A stretch of 35,372 nt of DNA from Rhizobium grahamii CCGE 502 (GTDB taxonomy: Bacteria > Pseudomonadota > Alphaproteobacteria > Rhizobiales > Rhizobiaceae): the NCBI RefSeq assembly GCF_000298315.2, contig NZ_AEYE02000039.1, forward strand, positions 1-35,372, given 5' to 3'. Within the stretch, counting starts at the first letter, position 1. Every line of letters begins with the position of its first letter. The notes under the pieces were generated by a model. The model made no database searches, was not told where the DNA came from, and saw nothing but the letters and a program-made list of their open reading frames with translations. This document shows, piece by piece, positions 1 through 8,451 of the stretch. Made by a program: the position numbers and the translations under genes.

Positions 1-390
1 AGTGTACTGCGACTGATGAGGCCACGTGAGTCGATTGCTCAGGTGGACGAGGATTGTGAACTTACTGACTTGCCGCAGACATGAAGCTTTCAAGTCATTG
101 TGAATCGCGATGGACCACGGACTTTGGCGTAGTTCTTGTCAATATGACAATTCCCGGCGGGGTCATGCATCCGTTGAATCGCTCCAACAGTTGAGTAGAG
201 ACGGGAACAATGCAGCGGTTGATCGTGGATTGGGATCAACCCGCAGATCCCGTTCAGCAATCATATCTGGGCCACCTCAGATTATTGATCCAGGACCAAG
301 CCTTCGTCGGCTCAGCGACTTGGGAAAGAGCGGTTTGGCCGGCGACAGCATTGTTGATACGAGTTATCATAGGACGATCTGACGAACTCT
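1..390. other. No recognisable gene
   Basis: I see no convincing gene here. Two short overlapping plus-strand frames (from 110 and from 210) match no family I recognise and have no clear ribosome binding site. The segment ends at the IS66 target duplication at 391. Confidence 0.4.
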
Positions 391-406
391 CCTCGGTCGT
401 AAGCGG

Positions 407-2007
407 TTAGCCGACCACGCTCGACTCGAAGTTCCACGGCATCAGAGCGTCGATATCCTGCGCGGGCCATCCGTTAGCCATGCGAACTAAGGTCTGTGTC
501 AGCCAGGCGAGCGGATCGACGTTGTTCATTTTAGCTGTCTGCAAGAGCGTGGCGATCGTGGCCCATGTGTTGCCACCGCCTTCGCTTCCGGCAAATAGAC
601 TATTCTTCCGTGTGATCGTTTGGGGACGGATTGCGCGCTCGACGATATTGGAGTCGATCTCGATGCGGCCGTCACCGAGAAAGCGTTCCAGAGATTGTCG
701 GCGGGTCATTGCATAGCGGATCGCTTCCGCGGTCTTGGACTTGCCAGAGACCTTCGCCAGCTCCTTTTCCCAGATGTTAAAAAGGTTGGCGACAATGGCC
801 GCAGACCGCTCTTTTCGTGCGGCAGCACGGACGTTGGCATCCTTTCCCCGGATCTCGTCCTCGATCTTCCACAACTCGCTCATCGCCTTCACCGAGGCTG
901 TCGCGGCCTGATTGATACCACCGATATGCAGTTCGTAAAATTTGCGCCTGACATGCGCCCAGCACCCTGCCAATGCGATGGTCTCGTTGCTGCCGGCCTT
1001 GACCTGCTCTTTGACCATGCTCGTATAGGCGCCGTGCCCATCCACCTGGAGAATGCCGTTGAAGCCGCTCAGGTGACGGGCTACACAGCGCCCACCTCTG
1101 CTGTCTTCAAATCTATAGGCGACCATTGGTGGCCCGGATCCCCCGAACGGCCGATCATCACGTGCATAGGCCCACAGCCATGCCGTCATTGTTTTTCCCG
1201 AACCAGGCACCAGGGTCGGCAATGTCGTTTCGTCGGCAAAGACCCTGTCACCTGCTTTGATTTTCTCCAGGATGTAATCCGCAAGGATCTTGAGCTCGAA
1301 GCCGAGATGTCCCATCCATTGAGCCATCAAGGAGCGGCTCAGCGTCACGCTATCGCGCAGGTAGATTGTTTCCTGACGGTAGAGCGGCAGGCCGTCGGCG
1401 TATTTGGATACAGCGATGTAAGCCAGGAGCCGTTCGCTCGGAATCCCGGCTTCGATGATATGGCCAGGCGCTAGGGCCTGCAGCACACCGTCACGCCCTC
1501 TGAATGCGTATTTCGGCCGGCGGGTAACGATGACCCTGAACTTCGGTGGGATGACATCGAGCCGCTCGGAGCGGTCTTCGCCAATCAAAACCTTCTCCAG
1601 CCCTTGGCACTCTTCGGGGATTTCAGGCTCGATGACCTCCTCGATGCGCTCGAAATGGGCGGCAAAGCCCTTGCGCGGGCGTGCTTCCCGCTTCGGCTTG
1701 TCTTTCCGTGACTGGTCGAGCTCGCTGTCGATCGCTGCCAGGCCGGTCTCGACTTCCTCGAACGCAAAGTCGATCTGATCGTCGTTGATCCCCAGAGTCG
1801 CAGCCGTTCCGAGCGCGTGCCTTTCTGAGCCCGCTCAAGCACTTTCACAATCGCAGTGAGAGTGGCTATCCGCTCGTCCGTATCCTTCTTGAGCGCCTCA
1901 AGCCGGGTGATCTCCGCTCGAGCAGCAGCACCTTCTGCGCTCATGGCGACGATCATCGCCTTGAGTGCATCAACGTCGTCAGGAAGGTCCGAAGCAGAGA
2001 ACGTCAT
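407..2007 (-). pseudogene. IS66 transposase TnpC, frameshifted
   Basis: This is the DDE transposase of the IS66 element. The N-terminal part (2007 down to about 1800) has the coiled-coil start seen in IS66 TnpC, rich in E, A, R and L. The large C-terminal part contains the catalytic context FADETTLP, the LQVDGHGAY motif and the ending DIDALMPWNF. Near 1797-1803 the frame moves by one base: the first frame reads RLRLWGSTT, while the expected INDDQIDFAFEEVE continues in the next frame. The two parts together make about 530 residues, the usual family length. A single-base deletion, or a sequencing error, would explain the break. Confidence 0.85.
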
Positions 2008-2082
2008 AGCAGGAAGTAGACCACAAATAGTGATCTTTTCCTAGCGTTTACAGTAACATGCGACGGATTTCTTGGAGGAGTT

Positions 2083-2427
2083 TCAGCCCGTCGAAAGCGG
2101 CCTCCTGATTGTCGCCGGGCGGATCTTCTTCCAATCCATTCCGGCCAGTAGGGCCATGAGCTGGGCATGATCCAGACGGATGCGGGCCGCCGTCGCTGCC
2201 GGCCAGCAAAAGCCATTTCCTTAGATAACTTTCGAATAAAGACAGACCCCGCTGCCATCCCACCACACGATCCGGACACGGTCCTTCCGTTTGGAACGGA
2301 ACACGTAAAGGGCGCTATTGAAAGGATCGAGACCGCCATCCCTGACCAAAGCCATCAACGAGGCCGCGCCCTTGCGAAAGTCGACCGGTTGACACGAGAC
2401 GTAGACGACAACCCCAGAGGCGATCAT
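2083..2427 (-). pseudogene. IS66 accessory protein TnpB with in-frame stop
   Basis: This is the IS66 Orf2/TnpB protein, required with TnpC for transposition of IS66 elements. The family motifs PVDFRKG, ALYVFRSKRKDR and WWDGSG are visible in the first 68 codons. A TAA at 2221-2223 then replaces what is normally a Glu codon. The same frame continues beyond it with the expected GNGFCWP and LMALLAGMDWKKI and ends at TGA 2083-2085, so this is a nonsense mutation and not a frameshift. Its start overlaps the end of tnpA by four bases, suggesting translational coupling in the original element. Confidence 0.85.
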
Positions 2428-2831
2428 GCCTTGCGTACCGCCCTAAGGATTCTGCCAAGATGATCCGGCTCGATATCCCCGGCAACACGCACCACGACGT
2501 CACCTATGACGATCTCCACCGGTGAACTTGCAACAGCTTCGACGCGCGCGAAACTAACCCTTTCATTAGCCTCTTTGGAAAGGGGCACAACCGATCCCGA
2601 AGCCAATGCCTTGCGACGCCAGCCGTAAAGCTGCGAGGGATCTAGCCCCTCGGCGCGGGCGATCGCTGACACATTCGCCCCCGGCAGCATTGTCTCCGCA
2701 ATCAGCCGAGACTTCTCAGCATCCGGCCAATCTCGTGGCTTGCGCCTCGTCCGTATTGGTGTCGCCGTCAGAACCTCAAAGGCACGAGCCTGATTCACAC
2801 TGTCGCTCATAGGTTTCTCCGCATGATTCAT
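2424..2831 (-). CDS. tnpA: IS66 accessory protein TnpA
   Basis: This 135-residue protein is the IS66 Orf1/TnpA type, a helix-turn-helix protein of the IS3/IS911 OrfA-like superfamily. It matches through WPDAEKSRLIAETMLPGANVSAIARAEGLDPSQLYGWRRKA at about residues 35-75 (partly conserved recognition helix around SQLYGWRR). The C-terminal half has the VEIVIGDVVVRV and LGRILRAVR strands usual in the family. It is the only gene of this IS66 copy without an obvious defect. It is upstream of, and overlaps by four bases, the broken tnpB. An alternative start at Met8 (MSDSVNQ) is possible. Confidence 0.8.
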   Translation of the reverse strand: MNHAEKPMSDSVNQARAFEVLTATPIRTRRKPRDWPDAEKSRLIAETMLPGANVSAIARAEGLDPSQLYGWRRKALASGSVVPLSKEANERVSFARVEAVASSPVEIVIGDVVVRVAGDIEPDHLGRILRAVRKA

Positions 2832-2887
2832 GCCGAAAATGAGCGATCTTTCGATACCGCGCTACGTGGGATGGCCTACCCGCTTAC

Positions 2888-3386
2888 CCTCGGTACGTGG
2901 TGTATTTGCTTATAATCATGCATGCACCGCCAAAGTTGGCTGCGGCTCTAAAAACAATACGATGGCGTAAGCGTTGTGTCGTAATCGCCACGTCCCCGAA
3001 ATCGGGCAATGCGGAGCGCGGCTGGTATGGCACGGGTGAATTCCACTGAAGGTATTTAGAGGCTGTTTCCTGGCCGGATATACTCTGTCGCCGATGACGC
3101 CGGGAAACCGACACCTACTGTCGGGTTTGTCGAATCCAGATATCGTAAATTTTGACCTAGCTGCTGGCAGCGGCATAATCTATGTCACTGATGAAACACG
3201 CCGAACATAGTCTAGTGAGGCTGTAGCTGCCAATCTGGCACGATTTTTGAAGCTCCCAAGTGACTAGGCGGTAGGAACTGTCGACCTGATGGGACATCCC
3301 AGGTCTGAATTAAATCCGCAAACGGTGCTATTAGCGATGCCGCCCTACCAAGGACGGCAGAGCCGTAGCCTACGGCCGAAAGCTTC
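2888..3386. other. Intergenic region upstream of the LuxR-type gene
   Basis: No coding region is recognised in about 500 bases. Two regulatory-looking motifs occur: a TGT-N10-ACA sequence at 3183-3198, the form of a NifA upstream activator site, and a sigma-54-like element at 3236-3250. Neither is proven; TGT-N10-ACA is expected several times by chance in a window this long. Confidence 0.35.
3236..3250 (+). promoter_or_regulatory. Possible sigma-54 (-24/-12) promoter
   Basis: The sequence CTGGCACGATTTTTGA carries a perfect -24 half (TGGCACG) and a T-rich spacer of correct length, but the -12 dinucleotide is GA where GC is expected. A NifA-type TGT-N10-ACA lies at 3183-3198, closer than the usual 80-150 bases. 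A transcript from here would run through the palindrome at 3387 into the LuxR-type gene. The evidence is motif matching by eye only. Confidence 0.3.
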
Positions 3387-3414
3387 GTGCACCAGATGAC
3401 AACATCTGGTGCAC
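3387..3414. promoter_or_regulatory. 28-bp perfect palindrome, candidate LuxR-type operator
   Basis: Perfect 12-base arms GTGCACCAGATG and CATCTGGTGCAC are separated by ACAA. The site is 13 bases upstream of the start codon of a LuxR-type regulator, between any promoter and its ribosome binding site (AAGGAG, 3417-3422). LuxR-family dimers bind dyads of 18-20 bp, and the GTGCA half-site resembles tra-box halves, so autoregulation is plausible. It could equally form an mRNA hairpin just before the ribosome binding site. Confidence 0.6.
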
Positions 3415-3427
3415 TTAAGGAGCGACC

Positions 3428-4265
3428 ATGGAACGCCGACGGATGAATGCGGGCGCTCAACTTCGAAGGCCAGCAGCAAGAGCGTCCGATCCATTTTCTC
3501 TGGTTCCGTCGCTGCCTTTCCCCAAGGCAGCGACGGAGGCGCTTGCTGTCGAGTTTTCCCGATTTCTCGACCAGGCTGATGCCCGATCCGATCGGTCGAT
3601 CGATCTGTTGTCTAGCTTTGCCCTTAGTTTTGATTGCCCGTGGCTTGCTTATGGTCCTCTTAGACCCACCGAGAAGGTTTTGAGCCTGGCTCGACGCGAT
3701 CCGAACGTGATGAATTATCCCGATGAATGGCTGAAGCGCTGTGCCGAAATGGGTTATGACAGAAGAGATCCCATCATCAACAAGAGCCGAAAGCGGGCGC
3801 GCGCCTTTCGTTGGAGCGAAGCGTACAACGACGCTAGCACGACCGAAATCGAACGGCGGATTTTCAACGATGCCGCGGCGGTCGGCTTGAGGTCTGGTAT
3901 CAGTGTTCCAATCCATAGCTCCGACGGCAGCTTTGCGACTATGAGCTTTTGCTCAGCCTTTAGAACGCGAATTCGACATCAGAACAATCACTTACTCGCA
4001 ACTTACGGCAGCACACTTTCACTCAAAGGTTGCTAAATTGGCAAATTCTAGTAGTACTGCAAGCCATCCTAATCTTTCTCTAAGAGAAAAGGAGTGTATT
4101 TTGTGGGTCGCGAGAGGGAAATCGTCGTGGGGTATAAGTATTATCTTAGGAATATCCGAAAATACTGTCAACTTCCATATAAAAAATGCCATGCGAAAAT
4201 TTGATGTTTCTAGTAGAACAGTCGCAGCTATTAAAGCAGTCGATTTTGGTATTATCGAATTGTAA
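3428..4265 (+). pseudogene. LuxR-family transcriptional regulator, frameshifted
   Basis: The first frame (3428-4036) is an N-terminal autoinducer-binding domain and the second (to 4265) a GerE-type helix-turn-helix (LSLREKECILWVARGKSSW, then SENTVNFHIKNAMRKFDVSSRTVAAIKA). Using TraR numbering, W57 (YPDEW), D70 and P71 (RRDP), W85 (FRWSE) and G113 (GLRSG) are present, but Tyr61 is Cys. The reading frame shifts at the T run 3947-3950: with one T fewer it continues AQPLEREFDIRTITYSQLTAAHFHSKVAKL into the DNA-binding domain. An intact product would have about 279 residues from this start, long for the family, so an internal start is possible. AAGGAG lies before the ATG. No luxI-type synthase is in the window, so this would be an orphan regulator. 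Once frameshifted it would produce a receiver without DNA binding. Confidence 0.8.
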
Positions 4266-4383
4266 AGTAACGTCCAAGGTGATGCGCTCCCGCAGATCAA
4301 ATGTGAGCGCGACGAAAAACCCACCTTTTCTTCGCTGACCAAGGCGGCGAGATAAGCTCCTTCATCGACGGGAGTGGAACGGG

Positions 4384-4853
4384 ATGGTTGGAGATCGCGC
4401 TGATGCCATGCTTGAAGTCATGGATGAAGACATGCATGAAGCTAGGCATGAGGGAAAGTATCGTCGGATCGAGGTGATTACCGGTCGGCGCCGCGGCGGA
4501 ATTGGACCGACAAAGAGAAGGCGCGGATCCTTGCCGAAAGCGCAGAACCCGACGTGAACGTCTCGGCCGTCGCCCGGCGCTGGGGCGTCAAGCGCGGCTT
4601 GCTGAATGTCTGGCGCCGCGAAGCCGAGCTGACCTCTCGACGATCCGCGCAAGCCTGCGCGCAGCAGGCCATGTTCGTGCCGGTGACCTTGGTTGGAGAA
4701 CGGACGCCTCCCCAGAGCGCGTCGTCGGATATCGCTTCCGTTGCTTCCGGTCGAATTGAGATCGAGATTGCCGGAGCACGGATGACCGTGATCGGGTCCG
4801 TGGCGCCCGAGTTGGCGCAGGCGATGGTGGCGGCATTGCGAGGGCGCCGGTGA
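4384..4853 (+). pseudogene. tnpA: IS66 TnpA (second element), frameshifted near its start
   Basis: The reading frame MDEDMHEARHEGKYRRIEVI opens at 4420 (or 4384) and shifts by one base near 4490. It then continues as RRNWTDKEKARILAESAEPD, followed by NVSAVARRWGVKRGLLNVWRRE, the DNA-binding part of IS66 Orf1. The C-terminal strands RIEIEIAGARMTVIG and LAQAMVAALRGRR end at 4853. It overlaps the GTG start of tnpB at 4850. This belongs to an IS66 copy different from the one at 399-2887 and in the opposite orientation. Confidence 0.8.
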
Positions 4854-4963
4854 TCGGACGACCGCCGAATGGTGTGAAGATCATGGTGGCGACGCAGCCG
4901 GTCGACTTCCGGCGCGGGATGAATGACCTTGTTGCGCTGGTGGCATCAGCGCTTGCGGCCGAT

Positions 4964-5056
4964 CCCTATTAATGTGTCGGGCGAGATTATGTGACGGATC
5001 CGTCCCGGCGCCAGCCAAGACCCGTCTAATCTGGAATTCTCCGCCACATAATATTT
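4964..5056 (+). repeat. RIT left inverted repeat
   Basis: This pairs with 8281-8372 over about 90 bases with few mismatches, starting CCCTATT and ending CCGCCACATAATATT. It includes a GATTATGTG core at one end and a GCCACATAAT core at the other. Its inner edge touches the stop codon of ritC (5055). The outermost CCCTAT also reads as tnpB codons, so the exact element border is uncertain by several bases. Confidence 0.8.
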
Positions 5057-6062
5057 AGATACTGTTCAGCAGTTCGAGCACGGCGTCATTTGGTCGGAAA
5101 CGGACGCCAAGATCGCCGGCGACTCCAGCCTTCTCGAGACCTTTACGCATCATCTCGACATCGGCAGTGGCATAGCGGTGGGTTGTAGCGACCTGTGCGT
5201 GCCCGAGCCAGGCTTGGATCGTCAGAAGGTCAACGCCCGACTGGAGAAGCTTCATGGCCAGTGAGTGTCGGAAGATGTGCGGCGATATAGGCTTTTGGGC
5301 CAAGGCCGGCCTGATGTTCACGGCCTTGGCCACCGCTCGCCGCACGATGTGGGTTGCTCCGAAGCGCGTCAGGCGCTCGTTGCGGGCGCCGACGAATATC
5401 GGTCGCGGCTCGTGGCTCGCGATTTCGTGTTCGGCCAACAAGGCTGTCAATGCTCGCGCCAGATCCTGAGAAATGGGGATGATGCGGTCTCTGCGCCCTT
5501 TGCCGCGCAGCAGTACTTGTGGGTGCGACCGTTCCAACTGAAGGTCGTTTGCGTTGACGCCGGTAGCTTCGGAGACTCGCGCGCCGGTCCGTGCGAGGAA
5601 CAGTAGAAACGTGCGGTCACGCCGGCCGCGGGGCGTCCTTGGATTAGGCGCTTCAATGAGGGCGTCCACTTCGGCCTTGATGAGGTGATGCGTCACGTTG
5701 ATGTGCGCCCGTTTTATGGGAATCGTCAGCACGCGTTGGGCGACACCGAAGGACGCTGGATCGGCGGCTGCGACATGGTGGAAGAACGATCGGATCGCCG
5801 CTAGGCAGGCGTTGCGCGTGGCGATAGTATTGTTCCGCTTCTCCTCGAGTTCGTCGAGAAAGGCGAGAATGAGGTCTCGATCGAGCTCCTCGAGCACCAA
5901 CGCCGCCGGCTTCTTCCGCAACCGTGTGGCGGCAAAGAGGATGAGCATGCGCAAGGCGTCGCGATAGCTGGCCATGGTCGCGGGAGTCGCGTTGCGTTGC
6001 TTGGTCAGGCGTCGGCGAAAGTAGGACTCCAAGAGTGGCGCCAGGAGTAAGTGTTCACTCAT
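5055..6062 (-). CDS. ritC: Tyrosine recombinase RitC
   Basis: This is the third recombinase of the RIT trio (335 residues). An N-terminal SAM-like core-binding domain occupies about residues 5-110 and the catalytic domain about 125-310. The catalytic set appears complete: R162 (TGARVSE), K188 (RGKGRRD), H262 and R265 (SPHIFRHS), H288 (WLGHAQ) and Y297 (THRYAT). The start ATG overlaps the stop of ritB by four bases (ATGA), which suggests coupled translation. In the RIT family the three proteins are thought to act together, but the reaction of each is not established. No defect is visible. Confidence 0.85.
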   Translation of the reverse strand: MSEHLLLAPLLESYFRRRLTKQRNATPATMASYRDALRMLILFAATRLRKKPAALVLEELDRDLILAFLDELEEKRNNTIATRNACLAAIRSFFHHVAAADPASFGVAQRVLTIPIKRAHINVTHHLIKAEVDALIEAPNPRTPRGRRDRTFLLFLARTGARVSEATGVNANDLQLERSHPQVLLRGKGRRDRIIPISQDLARALTALLAEHEIASHEPRPIFVGARNERLTRFGATHIVRRAVAKAVNIRPALAQKPISPHIFRHSLAMKLLQSGVDLLTIQAWLGHAQVATTHRYATADVEMMRKGLEKAGVAGDLGVRFRPNDAVLELLNSI

Positions 6063-7042
6063 GCTGCGCCTCCATTGAGGAAGGCGCGTTCCGCCGCGAT
6101 GGCGAGAAGATCCACCGAGCCAGTGAGGTAGTAGGCTGTGTCACTGTAGTTGGTGTGGCCGAGATAGGTGGCGAGTACCGGGAGTAGCGCCTGGACGTTG
6201 GCACGTTGTTGATGCCATAGGCTCATGCGGGTCACGGCAAACCGATGCCTAAGATCGTGCGGCCGCAACGGCTTGCCGTCATCAAGGCCGGCGAACTTGC
6301 GGACCTGAGCAAATCCGCTTTGCAAGCCAGTCGCCGAGAGGCGGTTGCCACGAGAGCTGAGGAAGAAGGCCTCGTCCTTGGGACTGGGAAAAGCGGCATC
6401 GCGCTCACGGGCATAGCGGCGAAGCGCTGTTTGGGTCGTCGTGTGAACGGGAACGAGACGGTCCTTGCGGAACTTCGTCTTCCGAATGAGAAGAACCCCG
6501 TTGGTCAGATCGACGTCGGAACGATCAAGCCTGACCACTTCGCCCGATCGCAGTCCCGTACTTGCCAACAGTCCGATCAGCGTCGCCATCGTCCGCCCCC
6601 TGAGGGGGATGCCTGGCGAAATGCGGGTGCATGCGTCGATGAGCGACGCCAACTCTGCCTCGCTGAGGATACGCGGAGGTGGAATCGCCCTCGACCTAGG
6701 AAAGGCTCTGCGCTCCAAGGATTCGGTTTGGGCGTCATAGACGGCGAGATACTCGTAGAAGCGGCGGAGCACGCCGTGACGAGTAGCGCGGCTGTTGGCG
6801 GCGCCGCCGAACGACAGGACGAAGTCCAGCGCCATCGTCCGGGTGGCGGGCGCATCGAACTGAGTGCGTTCAACGTAGCGGACGAAGGCGCGCAACGTAC
6901 CGGCTTGTTTGCTGAAAGAGTAGCCGAGCGAGTGGCGCAGTTCGATGTAACGCTCGACCTTCTCGCGAGAAATCGGGCAAAGGCGGTCATACAGCGCCTC
7001 CGGGAAAGGGGAGTGCGACCTCGGCGAGCTGCGAGGCCGCAA
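6059..7042 (-). CDS. ritB: Tyrosine recombinase RitB
   Basis: This is the second recombinase of the trio (327 residues). The catalytic residues are R165 (STGLRSGE), K190 (RKTKFRKD), H262 and R265 (RPHDLRHRF), H296 (YLGHTNYS) and a Tyr at 304 or 305 (DTAYYLTG). The core-binding domain lies before about residue 120. The gene overlaps the 3' end of ritA by 56 bases in a different frame and overlaps ritC by four bases. An internal start would shorten the ritA overlap; the long start was kept because the frame is open and no better ribosome binding site was found. Confidence 0.8.
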   Translation of the reverse strand: MRPRSSPRSHSPFPEALYDRLCPISREKVERYIELRHSLGYSFSKQAGTLRAFVRYVERTQFDAPATRTMALDFVLSFGGAANSRATRHGVLRRFYEYLAVYDAQTESLERRAFPRSRAIPPPRILSEAELASLIDACTRISPGIPLRGRTMATLIGLLASTGLRSGEVVRLDRSDVDLTNGVLLIRKTKFRKDRLVPVHTTTQTALRRYARERDAAFPSPKDEAFFLSSRGNRLSATGLQSGFAQVRKFAGLDDGKPLRPHDLRHRFAVTRMSLWHQQRANVQALLPVLATYLGHTNYSDTAYYLTGSVDLLAIAAERAFLNGGAA

Positions 7043-8225
7043 CCTTCACGTACAGCGCCGTTGTGTTGATACTCCGGTGACCAAGAAGATCGGCGACCTC
7101 GTTGATTGGCCTTCGCTGCCCGACAAGCTGGGTGGCGAGGCTGTGGCGCAGGAGATGTGCACCGGCGACCCGCCCGAGTTCGACCCCGCCATGCCGCAAC
7201 CGCTTCCTCACGATCCTTGAAACAGGCGCCGCAGACTTGAACGCTCCCACCGGCGGCGTGAACGACAGGAACAGATACGGACTGTCCACCTTCGGTCGAG
7301 CGCGCAGGATGTAGTCGACGAGCGCCGCGCCGGTCTCCTCGAGGAGTGGCACCACCCGATCACGCTTGCCTTTGGTCCGCCGGATAAAAACCTCGCCAGT
7401 ACGCCAGTCGATATCCTGCAGTCGCATGGCACGTAACTCGCCGTTGCGAATGCCCGTGGTGGCGAGCAGCAGCAGGACGGCTCGATCGCGGATAGCGACC
7501 GGCGTCGTTCGGTCGATCGCATCGATTGCGCGCCGAACGTCACCCCATGTAAGGCGTGGCGGCAGATGCGCCAAACGCCAATACGGCGTTCTCGGCACGA
7601 TGCGGGCAAGATCTTGGTGATGGTGGCCAGCCCAACATAAGAACCGAAGAAATGTTCGAATGTGAGAAGTCGCTGCCGTGCGGGTGCCGGAGGTCGCCGA
7701 TAGCGACAGCCGATGCTCGACAGCAGCAAGCACGTGCTCAGCTGTCAACGCCTCAAGACTTTGGCCGGGGCGGTGATGGCGGAACCAATCCAGAAAACGG
7801 CGGCCGCCCAGAAGAACGCCTTCGCGGGTCTTCGGCTCCAGGCCCCGTACCCTGCGCAGATAGTCCGAAAAGGAGGCCAGAAGCGGAGCATCCGGATCAT
7901 TCTCTTCATCTGAAACGGAAATAATGAACCGCTCCGGAGCCACTCGCCGTGCATGAGCCAGAGCCGATACTGCCCCAATGCGCGGAGTATCACTAGTAAA
8001 CGCGCCCAAATAGCTGTCGATTACATCTTGATGGATCGGCATCGGACCACAGTGCGTCAAGGCAAACTGGCTAAAACGCGCAATCCGGCTCAGGTAAATC
8101 TTGGCGGACGCTCGCTTATAACCGAGCGCGAAAAAATGCTCCGCGAGGCGATCCATCTCGCCACCAAGCGCACCACTACGCAGGCGCTTGAGCACCCCAC
8201 GATACGAGAAATAGAACTCGAGCAT
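6987..8225 (-). CDS. ritA: Tyrosine recombinase RitA
   Basis: This is the first and longest recombinase of the trio (412 residues). The N-terminal part contains two helical segments before the catalytic domain (about 220-400). The catalytic residues are R260 (TTGIRNGE), K285 (RTKGKRD), H357 and R360 (AHLLRHS), H383 (LLGHRS) and Y392 (ALYVKV). The start lies 56 bases inside the right inverted repeat, so the promoter probably lies in the element end itself. The element may therefore bring its own expression signal. No defect is visible. Confidence 0.85.
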   Translation of the reverse strand: MLEFYFSYRGVLKRLRSGALGGEMDRLAEHFFALGYKRASAKIYLSRIARFSQFALTHCGPMPIHQDVIDSYLGAFTSDTPRIGAVSALAHARRVAPERFIISVSDEENDPDAPLLASFSDYLRRVRGLEPKTREGVLLGGRRFLDWFRHHRPGQSLEALTAEHVLAAVEHRLSLSATSGTRTAATSHIRTFLRFLCWAGHHHQDLARIVPRTPYWRLAHLPPRLTWGDVRRAIDAIDRTTPVAIRDRAVLLLLATTGIRNGELRAMRLQDIDWRTGEVFIRRTKGKRDRVVPLLEETGAALVDYILRARPKVDSPYLFLSFTPPVGAFKSAAPVSRIVRKRLRHGGVELGRVAGAHLLRHSLATQLVGQRRPINEVADLLGHRSINTTALYVKVAASQLAEVALPFPGGAV

Positions 8226-8280
8226 GTTGTCCCTCCGAATAGCGGCGCGGGGGATCCCGCACCCATCTCAAGAGGCACAA

Positions 8281-8372
8281 AATATTATGTGGCGGAGAAT
8301 TCCAGATTAGACGGGTCTCGGCTGGCGCCGCGCCGGATCCGCCACATAATCTCGCCCGACACATAAATAGGG
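8281..8372 (-). repeat. RIT right inverted repeat
   Basis: This is the inverted partner of 4964-5056. It reads AATATTATGTGGCGGAG inward to outward and ends near AAATAGGG. It contains two TTATGTGGC-type cores in inverted orientation. Confidence 0.8.
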
Positions 8373-8394
8373 TTATGTGGCACGCCACATAACC
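8371..8394. repeat. Outer palindrome at the RIT right end
   Basis: Eleven-base arms GGTTATGTGGC and GCCACATAACC are separated by AC. The half-site is the same TTATGTGGC core found inside both inverted repeats, and this extra copy exists only at the right end. It may be a recombinase dimer site marking one end as different from the other. Confidence 0.65.
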
Positions 8395-8451
8395 TTTCTG
8401 TGGTGACGTGTTCGTGTTCCGCGCCAAGCGATGCGATCGCCTTCGCTGCAT

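Larger units (their letters stand above)
399..2887 (-). mobile_element. IS66-family element (decayed) with target duplication
   Basis: The element holds tnpA, tnpB and tnpC on the minus strand in the order usual for IS66. Its left end (399 onward) starts GTAAGCGG. The right end, read inward from 2887 on the other strand, starts GTAAGCGGGTAGGCC, so the ends form an imperfect terminal inverted repeat. The 8 bases outside each end are CCTCGGTC (391-398) and CCTCGGTA (2888-2895). Seven of eight agree, as expected for the 8-bp duplication IS66 elements make. The length of 2.49 kb is typical. tnpB and tnpC are both broken, so the copy should be immobile unless helped in trans. Confidence 0.85.
4970..8398 (-). 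mobile_element. RIT element (recombinases in trio)
   Basis: Three adjacent, overlapping tyrosine-recombinase genes on one strand, bounded by about 90-bp imperfect inverted repeats, match the published description of RIT elements. The borders are defined by the interrupted IS66 tnpB: reading resumes without loss of tnpB codons on the far side. All three recombinases keep the R-K-H-R-H-Y catalytic set and have no frameshift, so the element may be active. The ends carry repeated TTATGTGGC cores (or the complement GCCACATAA), likely recombinase binding sites. Confidence 0.85.

Noticed and set aside
620-1474. 284-codon plus-strand frame
   Set aside because: It is the complement of the IS66 tnpC gene in a high-GC sequence.
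6245-7069. 274-codon plus-strand frame
   Set aside because: It is a shadow of ritB with no family similarity.
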